Shown here one piece after another: positions 1 through 5,592 of a stretch of DNA of 6,053 nt. How positions within the stretch are numbered: the stretch's first letter is position 1; each line of letters begins with the position of its first letter. The stretch is from assembly GCA_903917505.1 (NCBI GenBank), contig CAIXAY010000041.1:1-6053 (forward strand). The letters are read 5' to 3'. This stretch comes from an uncultured beta proteobacterium (GTDB lineage: Bacteria; Pseudomonadota; Gammaproteobacteria; Burkholderiales; Rhodocyclaceae). The notes beneath the pieces are model-generated. The model searched no databases. It saw nothing but the letters and a program-made list of their open reading frames with translations, and was not told where the DNA came from. The position numbers and the translations under genes were made by a program.

Positions 1-100
1 TATTGACGCAGGCAGCCAGCCGCTGGTCGACCAGCGCCGCGGCGAGCGTCTCGGCGGTGGCTTGATCCGGCAGATTGGTCAGCACGAGGAGTGTGTTCAT
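1..100 (-). CDS. cutA: CutA-like divalent cation tolerance protein (N-terminal part)
   Basis: The first 33 codons of a gene that runs off the left edge. The visible protein begins MNTLLVLTNLPDQATAETLA and continues with a segment ending RLAACVN. This matches the start of the CutA family: a beta strand, then the P-(D/S)-x-x-x-A-x-x-(L/I)-A helix, then the (K/R)LAACVN strand. CutA proteins are small (about 105-115 residues) soluble trimers with a ferredoxin-like fold, related in structure to PII. They are linked genetically to copper and divalent cation tolerance, but the biochemical role is unsettled. The ATG is the first codon that fits the family start. A GGAGGT lies upstream with an unusually long spacing of 12 nt. 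It follows the MFS gene by 29 nt on the same strand and is probably the distal gene of the same operon. About two thirds of the protein is outside the window. Confidence 0.88.
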   Translation of the reverse strand, partial: MNTLLVLTNLPDQATAETLAAALVDQRLAACVN

Positions 101-129
101 TTGGCGGATTCTACCTCCATCCTTTGTGC

Positions 130-1371
130 TTAGCGTTTTCCGCCTGCCAGGCTCAATGCTTCCGGCATTTTTCGCAAGCGCCATATCGCCACCGGGCCGA
201 GCAGGCCGCCGAGGCCGAGCGTGGCCCAGGCCAGCGCCCAGACTATGGTTTCCGGAATTGCGCCGCTGCTGCGCCCGGCGTCGAGCGTCAGGCCGAAGAT
301 CCATGGCGCGATGGCGCCGGCGCCGAAGCCGAGCGCCGAGCGCAAGGCATAGGCCGTCCCCAGGCACGAGGGTTCGACGAGTTCGGCCAGAGTCGTCGAA
401 TGAATCGACGAGTCGGCGACGCCGGTGAAGTTGTAAATCGTCGCGACCAGCAACAGCAGCCACATCGGCAGCCCGAGCATCCAGCCGAAGGTGAATGAGC
501 AGATGAGGCTGGTCACGCCCATCAGCAGGGTGACCAAGGTTCGCCCGTGGCGGTCGGCCAGCGTGCCGCCGATGATGCTGCCGCCGGCCGCGACGAGATA
601 GGTGACGGCGGTCAGCGTCGCGGCGTAGCTCGCAGCGTGCAGCCAGCCACTGCCGGAGGCCAGCGCCGCCGCCCCGAGGAAAGTCGGCAGCCAGGCCCAC
701 AGACCGAGCAGTTCCCAGGCGTGGAAGGTATAGCCCCAGATCGAGCGCATGGCGGCGCGATTGCCGATGATTTCGCCGAAACGGCGGCAGACGCCGTGTC
801 CCTCCGGCGTGTGGTGAATGACATTGGGCACCTTGCGCAGCGCGGCGTAACCGAGCAGCAGCCCAAGCACGGGCCCGAGCGCCGTGACGATGAACGAGCC
901 GCGCCAGCCGGCGAGCGGAATCATGAGGCCGGCGATGAGCAGCCCAAGGGCATAGCCGAGCGAGGCGGCGGCGAGATAGAAACCCATCGCCCGGCCCTGC
1001 CGCTGCCCCTTCTGTTGCTGGGCGATGAGCGCCAGGCCGGGCGTATAGGAGCCGCCGGCGCAAAGCCCGGTCAGTCCGTAAAGCAGGATGCTCGACCAGA
1101 AGCCGTTGGCGAAGAAGGCGAAGAGCAGGGTGCTGAGCACCGCGGCGACGCTGCTCAAGAGATAGATCCGCCGCGCGCCGTGGCGGTCGCCGAGAAAGCC
1201 GACACAGAACAGCGAGATCAGGAAACCGGCATGGTAGGCCGACTGGATCAGGCCGGCCTGCCAGGCGGTCATCAGCCACTCATGCTTGAGCAACGGCAGC
1301 ACCGCCGAATAGGCGGTGAACATCGTGGCGAAGGCAAGGCGCGCGGAACAGAAAAGGATGAGCCAGCGCAT
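130..1371 (-). CDS. major facilitator superfamily (MFS) transporter, substrate unknown
   Basis: A 413-residue, very hydrophobic inner-membrane protein with the length and spacing of a 12-helix MFS secondary transporter. The loop between helices 2 and 3 has the MFS signature as GDRHGARR (residues 61-68). The equivalent loop of the second half repeats it as GGTLADRHGR (268-277), which shows the usual internal duplication. A central cytoplasmic loop lies around 178-210 and contains HHTPEGHG. The segment YTFHAWELLGLWAWLPTFL (starting at residue 214) resembles a helix-7 stretch in uncharacterised proteobacterial MFS proteins. Transport would be driven by an ion gradient; direction and substrate cannot be read from sequence. 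The start lies 20 nt after the permease stop, with only a poor ribosome binding site. The next methionine (17) would cut into helix 1, so the first ATG is preferred. Co-transcription with the ABC exporter genes upstream is likely. Confidence 0.9.
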   Translation of the reverse strand: MRWLILFCSARLAFATMFTAYSAVLPLLKHEWLMTAWQAGLIQSAYHAGFLISLFCVGFLGDRHGARRIYLLSSVAAVLSTLLFAFFANGFWSSILLYGLTGLCAGGSYTPGLALIAQQQKGQRQGRAMGFYLAAASLGYALGLLIAGLMIPLAGWRGSFIVTALGPVLGLLLGYAALRKVPNVIHHTPEGHGVCRRFGEIIGNRAAMRSIWGYTFHAWELLGLWAWLPTFLGAAALASGSGWLHAASYAATLTAVTYLVAAGGSIIGGTLADRHGRTLVTLLMGVTSLICSFTFGWMLGLPMWLLLLVATIYNFTGVADSSIHSTTLAELVEPSCLGTAYALRSALGFGAGAIAPWIFGLTLDAGRSSGAIPETIVWALAWATLGLGGLLGPVAIWRLRKMPEALSLAGGKR

Positions 1372-1391
1372 CGCGTGGACTCAGGACATCG

Positions 1392-2180
1392 TCATTTCAG
1401 CAGGCGCCGCCGTGTGAGCACGGTGGCAATGGCGAAGGCGATCGCGCTGATGGCCAGCAGCGCAAGGATGTGGCCGAGGGCGTTGGCCGGCACCTCGCCG
1501 AGCAGCAGCGGCCGGGCGAGCTGGACGGCGTGCGAGAGCGGCAGCCAGCCGGCGATCGTATGGACGGCTGCCGGTAGCTGGTCGGCGGGGAAGAAGACGC
1601 CCGAGACGAGCAGCATCGGCGTGATGAACAGCGTGAAGTAGTACATGAAGAAATCATAGGACGGCGCCAGGGCGCAGACAATCAGCCCGAGCGCGGCGAA
1701 GGCCAGGCCGGTGAGGAAAATGACCGGTATCGTCCACAAGGCGAGCGGCGAGGTGCTCAGCCCCAGCGCGGCGGTGACCAGCAAAATGGCCAGTCCCGAG
1801 AGCAGGCTCTTGCTCGCCGCCCAGACCAGTTCACCGGCCAGCACGTCGTCGAGCGAGAGTGGCGTGTTCAGAATGGCGTCCCAGGTTTTCTGCACGTGCA
1901 TGCGCGAGAAAGCCGAGTAGAGTGCTTCGAAGGTCGCCGCGTTCATCGTGCTGGCGACCACCGTCCCGGCGGCGAGGAAGCTCACGTAGCTGACGCCGCC
2001 GACGCTTGGCAAGAGACTGCCGAGGCCATAGCCCAGGCCCAACATGTAGATCAGCGGATCGGCGAGGTTGCCGAGCACCGAGGGGATCGCCAGCTTGCGC
2101 CAGACAAGAAAGTTACGCCGCCAGATCGGCAGCCAGCGCAGGCCGGGATGGGGGAGGGTGAAAAGATTTTGGGTGTTCAC
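1392..2180 (-). CDS. ABC-2 type transporter permease, NodJ-like
   Basis: A 262-residue permease with six predicted membrane segments (about 34-54, 64-84, 118-140, 149-172, 177-196 and 235-255). The stretch FLAAGTVVASTMNAATFE (68-85), then FSRMHVQKTWDAILNTPLSLDDVLAGE (by parts, 91-117), follows the pattern of the NodJ / ABC-2 subfamily. SGVFFPADQLP (193-203) before the last helices is the typical ABC-2 motif. The partner is the ATPase encoded immediately upstream; two permeases and two ATPases would make an inner-membrane exporter. In rhizobia NodIJ exports lipochitin oligosaccharides, but homologues are widespread in non-nodulating betaproteobacteria, so no nodulation role is implied and the cargo is unknown. 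The start codon is GTG, 3 nt after the ATPase stop, with GAGGGA 7 nt upstream, which indicates tight translational coupling. Confidence 0.92.
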   Translation of the reverse strand: MNTQNLFTLPHPGLRWLPIWRRNFLVWRKLAIPSVLGNLADPLIYMLGLGYGLGSLLPSVGGVSYVSFLAAGTVVASTMNAATFEALYSAFSRMHVQKTWDAILNTPLSLDDVLAGELVWAASKSLLSGLAILLVTAALGLSTSPLALWTIPVIFLTGLAFAALGLIVCALAPSYDFFMYYFTLFITPMLLVSGVFFPADQLPAAVHTIAGWLPLSHAVQLARPLLLGEVPANALGHILALLAISAIAFAIATVLTRRRLLK

Positions 2181-2183
2181 CGT

Positions 2184-3110
2184 TCAATCCCTCAGTTCGC
2201 GGCCGGTGAGCTTGATGAACACGTCTTCGAGGCTGGCGGCGCGGTGCATGTAGCGCAGCGCCGGCGCGTCGGCCAGGGCGGCGAGCAGCGGCGCCGGGTC
2301 GCGGCAGTAGAAGAAGGCGGTGTCGCCGGCCACTTCGAGGCGTTCGGCGAGTCCGTCGTGCGCGCGCGCCCAGCGCGCCGCTTCGTCGCCGAAGACTTCG
2401 ACGACCTGCGGCTCGATGTGCGCGGCGATCAGTTCGCGCGGCGCGCCCTCGGTGACCAGATGACCGTTGTCGAGCACCGCCAGCCGGTTGCACAGGCGTT
2501 CGGCTTCGTCCATGAAATGCGTCGTCAGGATCAGCGTCTTGCCGCGCGCGGTGAGCTGTTTCAGGCGTTCCCAGATCAGGTGCCTGGCCTGCGGATCGAG
2601 GCCGGTCGTCGGCTCGTCGAGAAAAATGATGTCGGGGTCGTTGATCAGCGCGCGCGCCAGCGTCAGGCGCCGCTTCATGCCGCCCGAGAGGGTCTGGATG
2701 CGTGCGCGCTCGCGCCCGCCGAGGCCGGCGAAGTCGAGCAGTTCGGGAATTCGCGCGCGGATGATCGCGTCTTCGATACCGAAATAGCGGCCATAGACCA
2801 GAAGGTTTTCGCTGGCGGTGAAATCGGGGTCGAGGTTGTCGAGTTGCGGCACGACGCCGACGCGTTCGCGCGCCGCTTCGGCATTTGCGGGAATACTGAG
2901 ACCGCCGAGGCTGATCTCACCGTCGTCCGGGTTGGTCAAGCCCAGGCAGCAACGCAAGGTCGTCGTCTTGCCGGCGCCGTTCGGTCCGAGCAGGCCGAAG
3001 CAGGTGCCGGGCGGCACCGTGAAGGCGATGCCGGCGACCACCTCCTTGCCGTCGTAGCGCTTGCGCAGGCCGCTAACCCTGAGCGCGTCAGCCAGGTTCA
3101 GTGCCGCCAT
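2184..3110 (-). CDS. ABC transporter ATP-binding protein, NodI-like
   Basis: A 308-residue ABC ATPase with every motif needed for activity. These are Walker A GPNGAGKT (42-49), Q-loop Q89 in VGVVPQLDNLD, signature LSGGMKRR (141-148), Walker B IIFLDEP (161-167) with catalytic E166, D-loop GLDPQAR (170-176) and H-loop H198. The form VPQxDNLDPDFT after the Q-loop is characteristic of the NodI/DrrA-type export subfamily. A C-terminal extension of about 80 residues (from about 228) ends with the common SLEDVFIKLTGREL motif. It energises export through the permease encoded 3 nt downstream. The ATG overlaps the end of the hydrolase gene by 13 nt, and no clear Shine-Dalgarno precedes it. Translation is probably coupled to the hydrolase, or a slightly different start is used. 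The family assignment is secure; the transported substrate is not. Confidence 0.94.
   Translation of the reverse strand: MAALNLADALRVSGLRKRYDGKEVVAGIAFTVPPGTCFGLLGPNGAGKTTTLRCCLGLTNPDDGEISLGGLSIPANAEAARERVGVVPQLDNLDPDFTASENLLVYGRYFGIEDAIIRARIPELLDFAGLGGRERARIQTLSGGMKRRLTLARALINDPDIIFLDEPTTGLDPQARHLIWERLKQLTARGKTLILTTHFMDEAERLCNRLAVLDNGHLVTEGAPRELIAAHIEPQVVEVFGDEAARWARAHDGLAERLEVAGDTAFFYCRDPAPLLAALADAPALRYMHRAASLEDVFIKLTGRELRD
2188..2193 (-). promoter_or_regulatory. ribosome binding site of the permease GTG start
   Basis: GAGGGA (minus strand, 2193 to 2188) lies 7 nt before the GTG at 2180-2178 and overlaps the last sense codon and stop region of the ATPase gene. It is the strongest reason to accept a GTG start here, because no in-frame ATG is found close by and the protein alignment begins at this point. 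Confidence 0.7.
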
Positions 3111-3736
3111 GCGCGCGTGACGATGTCGCCGATGATGTGCAAGCGGCGGTGAAAGAAGTGGTCGGCGCCGGGAACAACGATCACGGGCAGTTCGAGCGGT
3201 TCGGCCCAGGCCAGGACGTTGGCCAGCGGCACCGTTTCGTCGGCCGCGCCGTGAATGACGATGGTGTCGCCGGGTACGGATCCGAGCGCGTACTCGCGCC
3301 CGCCCCCGACGAGGCCGGCGGCCACGGCGACGAGAACCAGTCCCTGCACCGGCTGATGGATCTCGGCGAGCGTCTGGGCGACGCGGGTCTGCACGTAGGC
3401 GCCGAAGGAAAAACCGGCCAGGGCCACCGGCAGGTCGCCATAGCGGCGCTTGATCGCGGCCAAAACGCTGAGCATGTCGGCGCTTTCGCCGTGGCCGTGA
3501 TCATGCGTTCCGGCGCTCGCGCCGACGCCGCGAAAGTTCGGGCGCACCGCCAGATAGTTCAGACGGGCGAAGGTGCGCGCCAGGGTTTGTGTGACCTTGT
3601 TGCTGTTGGTGCCGCCGAACAGCGGGTGCGGATGGCAGACGATGGCGATGCCACGCGGCGAGCCCGGATTTTCGACGATCAGTTCGATCGCACCGGCCGA
3701 TCCATCGACGACGATTCGCTCTTCGCGCAGTTTCAT
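3098..3736 (-). CDS. alpha/beta hydrolase (COG2945-like serine hydrolase)
   Basis: A 212-residue cytoplasmic alpha/beta hydrolase without signal peptide. The catalytic triad is visible: nucleophile S110 in the elbow GFSFG (108-112), acid D166 in HGAADETVPL (162-171), and H193 in PGADHFFHRRL (189-199). CHPHPLFGGT (34-43) and RPNFRGVGAS (65-74) are hallmarks of the small COG2945-type group: the HPHP loop near the oxyanion hole, and the NFRGxGxS strand and turn. Members are presumed esterases, thioesterases or peptidases; the natural substrate is not known and cannot be deduced here. It starts 24 nt after the ferredoxin gene, with GGGAAG and GGAG both near the ATG, and overlaps the ATPase gene by 13 nt at its 3' end, so it belongs to the operon. 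Length and motif order are complete, so it should be an active enzyme. Confidence 0.9.
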   Translation of the reverse strand: MKLREERIVVDGSAGAIELIVENPGSPRGIAIVCHPHPLFGGTNSNKVTQTLARTFARLNYLAVRPNFRGVGASAGTHDHGHGESADMLSVLAAIKRRYGDLPVALAGFSFGAYVQTRVAQTLAEIHQPVQGLVLVAVAAGLVGGGREYALGSVPGDTIVIHGAADETVPLANVLAWAEPLELPVIVVPGADHFFHRRLHIIGDIVTRAWRH

Positions 3737-3760
3737 TCTCCGAGCTTCCCTGGCGGGCGG

Positions 3761-4069
3761 TCAGATTTTCAGGCGCTCGACGATGCGCCCGTGCACCAGG
3801 TGTTCCTGGATGATTTCTTCGATGTCCTCGTTGTCGACGTAGTGGTACCACACTTCCTGCGGATAGACGACGATGACCGGCCCTTCGTCGCAGCGATCCA
3901 TGCAGCCGGCCTTGTTGATGCGTATCTTGCCCGGGCCTTTGAGTTTCAGCTGGCTGATGCGCTCCTTGGCGTAGGTTTGCGCCGCGGTCGCGCCGAGGTT
4001 GTTGCAGCAGCTTTCGCCCTCGGCGCGCTGATTGCAGCAGAAGAAAACGTGATGTTTGTAGTAGCTCAT
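3761..4069 (-). CDS. thioredoxin-like (2Fe-2S) ferredoxin
   Basis: A 102-residue protein beginning MSYYKHHVFFCCNQR. It has the cysteine layout of thioredoxin-fold [2Fe-2S] ferredoxins (Aquifex/Clostridium ferredoxin type, related to NuoE and the Shethna-type protein). One cysteine pair comes from C11/C12 and C21/C22 in the N-terminal part, followed by GCMDRC (C56 and C60) before the EGPVIVVYP strand. Both N-terminal positions are doubled (CC), so which two of the four bind the cluster is uncertain. The C-terminal part (WYHYVDNEDIEEIIQEHL) is the usual helix after the VWY strand. It would act as a cytoplasmic one-electron carrier; its partner is unknown. ATG at 4069 is chosen because GAGAG lies 7 nt upstream; an in-frame TTG six codons earlier has no support. 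It is the first gene after the promoter at 4132-4104. Confidence 0.93.
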   Translation of the reverse strand: MSYYKHHVFFCCNQRAEGESCCNNLGATAAQTYAKERISQLKLKGPGKIRINKAGCMDRCDEGPVIVVYPQEVWYHYVDNEDIEEIIQEHLVHGRIVERLKI

Positions 4070-4103
4070 GGGGCAGCTCTCGTCCAAGCTTGTTTGATCG
4101 CCG

Positions 4104-4132
4104 ATTCTAACCGTTGATGCGGCGCTTGTCAG
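4104..4132 (-). promoter_or_regulatory. sigma-70-type promoter of the ferredoxin-hydrolase-ABC-MFS-cutA operon
   Basis: On the minus strand CTGACA (4132-4127) and TAGAAT (4109-4104) are separated by exactly 17 nt, each matching the consensus at 5 of 6 bases. Transcription would start near 4097, giving a leader of about 28 nt before the ferredoxin ATG. The -35 hexamer contains the TGA stop codon of the vanZ-like gene. This would let the downstream genes be expressed apart from vanZ, although read-through from vanZ is also possible since no terminator separates them. Confidence 0.7.
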
Positions 4133-5217
4133 AGACGGCGCGCCAGAATCGTCAGGTAGGGCAGCGCGATGAAAGGCCAGAAGCTGGCGGTGAGCCGGGT
4201 GAGTCCGTTGAAATTCAGAAAGTGTCCCTGTCTCCAGGTGGCCAGCGCCGCCGCCGAATAAGGGTTGGCCGGCGAGAGATTGACCAGTACGGTTGCCGCC
4301 ATCAGCAGCAGGCCGGCCAGCGCCACGCGCAGCGCCGCCGGCAACAGCAGCATGAGCGCGAGCAGCGCGCCGCCGGTCAGCAAGCCAAGGCGCGCCCCCG
4401 GGGTCAGCCAGGCGAAGGCCTCGGCCGGCGCGACGAGAATGGCTGCGGCAAGCGTCCGGACGATCAGCGCGGCGATGAAGAAAGCGGCGATGACAAGCCC
4501 GGGCGAACCGCGGTTGGCCATCAGCGTCCGCGCCATAAGCCCGACGGCAATCATGTTGCAGACGGTGATTGCCGTTTCGATGACGAAGAACGATTTGGCG
4601 GCGTAGGGTACCGCGGGCATCAGCTCGAGCAGGGGACGCAGATTACCGGCGCCGAAAAGCTGCGTTTCCGGAGAGAGCTGGATCAGCAGCCACAGGCCGA
4701 GCAGCACCAGGCCGGCCTCGGCATGCGGTTTTGGCGCCAGCAGGTAGTGCTGCAAACGGGCGATCCGTTCAAACAACCGGGCGTCCTGCCTAAGCGCCAG
4801 CAGGACGCCGAGTCCGCAGCCGAGGCTGTTGCACGCCAGATCGACATTGGAGGCAACGCGCGAGGGCAGCCAGTTCTGTATGCATTCGAGCGTGAAGCTC
4901 AGCGAGACGCCGAGCAGCAGGGCGGCGAAGGCCGCCACACCGCGGCTCGAGGCGCGGCGCAGGGCCAGGGTCAGGAGAAAACCGAGCGGCAGGTAGGCCA
5001 GCACGTTGACCACCAGATCGAAGACGGTCCAGTAGCGCGGCCACGGGGCGTCGAGAAAAGTCAGCAGCGGCAGGCCGGGATCGCGCCAGCCGGAAAAGGG
5101 ATGCAGGCTGGCGTAGGCAATCAGCAGCGTGTAGGCGATGCACAGGTAACGGGGAAGCGCCGTCGCCGGCGGCTGCCGGTCGGGGGCGGACTCCGCTGGT
5201 GGTTCGAGTCTGGGCAT
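4129..5217 (-). CDS. VanZ family membrane protein with long C-terminal membrane half
   Basis: A 362-residue polytopic membrane protein. The N-terminal part (about residues 20-145) is a VanZ domain. It shows YASLHPFSGWR (35-45), then FDLVVNVLAYLPLGF (66-80), then ECIQNWLPSRVASNVDLACN (111-130), matching the SL-x-PF, D-x-x-x-N-x-x-x-Y-x-P-x-G and E-x-x-Q-x-x-x-x-x-R-x-x-x-x-x-D-x-x-x-N conservation of the family. The rest adds about five or six more membrane segments (about 168-183, 209-229, 241-263, 276-294, 297-313 and 345-358), so it is roughly twice the length of plain VanZ. VanZ itself gives low-level teicoplanin resistance in enterococci, but most relatives have no known function. Envelope or polysaccharide roles are often suggested. 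ATG at 5217 is preferred, as a possible -10 box lies about 30 nt upstream; a GTG at 5238 (7 codons earlier) is possible. Neither start has a strong ribosome binding site. Confidence 0.83.
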   Translation of the reverse strand: MPRLEPPAESAPDRQPPATALPRYLCIAYTLLIAYASLHPFSGWRDPGLPLLTFLDAPWPRYWTVFDLVVNVLAYLPLGFLLTLALRRASSRGVAAFAALLLGVSLSFTLECIQNWLPSRVASNVDLACNSLGCGLGVLLALRQDARLFERIARLQHYLLAPKPHAEAGLVLLGLWLLIQLSPETQLFGAGNLRPLLELMPAVPYAAKSFFVIETAITVCNMIAVGLMARTLMANRGSPGLVIAAFFIAALIVRTLAAAILVAPAEAFAWLTPGARLGLLTGGALLALMLLLPAALRVALAGLLLMAATVLVNLSPANPYSAAALATWRQGHFLNFNGLTRLTASFWPFIALPYLTILARRL

Positions 5218-5247
5218 CGCGCTGCCTGTGGAGGTCACGTTATGTGC

Positions 5248-5253
5248 ATTCTA
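5248..5253 (-). promoter_or_regulatory. possible -10 box for the vanZ-like gene
   Basis: TAGAAT on the minus strand (5253-5248), inside CGGTTAGAAT, the same ten bases found at the operon promoter upstream of the ferredoxin gene. Transcription would begin near 5241, about 24 nt before the ATG at 5217 and too close for the GTG at 5238 to have a leader. No good -35 hexamer is seen 16-18 nt upstream, so support rests on the -10 element and position only. Confidence 0.35.
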
Positions 5254-5361
5254 ACCGCTGGACCGCCGTCGAAAGCGGCCTTGTCGGGTGGGTGGATCGC
5301 AGGCTGTGCGTCCCCGCCGTGGCAGAGCCGGCCTGAAAATACCAGTGCGCCCGGCCGCTTC

Positions 5362-5390
5362 TTGACAAAATTCAATTTAATCAATACACT
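5362..5390 (+). promoter_or_regulatory. sigma-70-type promoter of the lytic transglycosylase gene
   Basis: TTGACA (5362-5367), a perfect -35 box, and TACACT (5385-5390), a 4 of 6 match to the -10 box, are separated by 17 nt. The spacer is strikingly AT-rich for this genome and contains the palindrome AAATTCAATTT (5368-5378). Transcription would start near 5397. A second -10-like TATTAT (5412-5417) lies just downstream, with a weak TTGTTT 16 nt before it. The nearest plus-strand gene starts at 5593, so the leader would be about 196 nt. Confidence 0.65.
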
Positions 5391-5463
5391 TGTTTCCTGT
5401 TGCGCTGCACATATTATGCTAAATGGCATAGTGCCGCTTGGAACCCTTTCCATTTGCGCAACT

Positions 5464-5496
5464 CTGACACAGGTCATAGCCCTGTCAAAGTGTCAG
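5464..5496 (+). repeat. inverted repeat in the transglycosylase leader
   Basis: CTGACAC (5464-5470) pairs perfectly with GTGTCAG (5490-5496). Inside, AGG (5471-5473) can pair with CCT (5481-5483), leaving a 7-nt loop and a 6-nt bulge. A short TTT follows, but it is too brief for a clear terminator. It could be an RNA hairpin or a DNA operator. Confidence 0.4.
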
Positions 5497-5503
5497 TTTC
5501 CCT

Positions 5504-5527
5504 AAGCCTTGTTGATCCAACAGGCTT
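5504..5527 (+). repeat. hairpin in the transglycosylase leader
   Basis: AAGCCTTGTTG (5504-5514) pairs with CAACAGGCTT (5518-5527) over 10 base pairs, with one bulged T and a 3-nt loop (ATC). It starts at the stop codon of the 29-codon leader ORF and has no T-run behind it, so it is not a simple terminator. It may be a structural part of the leader RNA. Confidence 0.5.
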
Positions 5528-5580
5528 CGCACCCGCCTCTAACCGTTTGTCGCTCTCGTCTTGCGCGATGACAACAGTGA

Positions 5581-5585
5581 AGGAG
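5581..5585 (+). promoter_or_regulatory. ribosome binding site of the lytic transglycosylase gene
   Basis: AGGAG lies 7 nt before the ATG at 5593. This spacing decides for the ATG over the in-frame GTG at 5587, which would be only 1 nt from the motif, and over the out-of-frame ATG at 5568. Confidence 0.8.
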
Positions 5586-5592
5586 AGTGAGC

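Larger units (their letters stand above)
5218..5592. other. 375-bp divergent intergenic region
   Basis: The only stretch over 300 bases without an accepted gene. From left to right it holds the possible vanZ -10 box (5248-5253) and an 8-bp inverted repeat, AAGCGGCC (5273-5280) and GGCCGCTT (5353-5360), the latter abutting the TTGACA promoter. Next is the AT-rich promoter (5362-5390). From about 5397 onward a long leader carries the arms ATTATGC (5413-5419) and GCATAGT (5426-5432), with one mismatch. It also carries a CTGACAC/GTGTCAG pair, a bulged hairpin at 5504-5527 and a 29-codon ORF (5416-5505). No tRNA, known riboswitch class or mobile element was recognised. The 5281-5352 stretch shows nothing else I can name. 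Confidence 0.6.

Noticed and set aside
547..1641. 364-codon plus-strand ORF opposite the MFS and permease genes
   Set aside because: It crosses two real genes antisense, is rich in Gly, Glu, Arg and Ala, and shows no domain; the opposite strand is convincing.
1392..3110. Nodulation factor export (true NodI/NodJ)
   Set aside because: The similarity is at subfamily level only. No nod genes or nod boxes are near, and such pairs are common in non-nodulating betaproteobacteria.
1896..3152. 418-codon plus-strand ORF opposite the ABC transporter genes
   Set aside because: The minus strand encodes an ATPase with all ABC motifs and its permease. The plus-strand product is compositionally biased with no domain, typical of a GC-driven shadow.
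4070..4087. Upstream TTG start for the ferredoxin, adding six residues
   Set aside because: The six residues are not part of the family's N-terminus, and the GAGAG motif falls within them at the correct distance for the ATG at 4069.
3101..4117. 338-codon plus-strand ORF opposite the hydrolase and ferredoxin genes
   Set aside because: It spans two clearly coding minus-strand genes with catalytic motifs and has no features of its own.
4137..4144. GGCGCGCC palindrome near the end of the vanZ-like gene
   Set aside because: A simple GC palindrome of this size is expected in GC-rich DNA, and it has no T-run or other context for a terminator.
4129..5217. Glycopeptide resistance by VanZ
   Set aside because: No other van genes are present, the protein is about twice the length of VanZ, and a Gram-negative host makes this role unlikely.
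4114..5505. 463-codon plus-strand ORF antisense to the vanZ-like gene
   Set aside because: Its product is a Gln/Arg/Gly-rich shadow, as expected opposite a Leu-rich membrane protein in GC-rich DNA, with no recognisable domain. The minus-strand protein has clear VanZ motifs. Only the last 29 codons, outside vanZ, were kept as a separate low-confidence observation.
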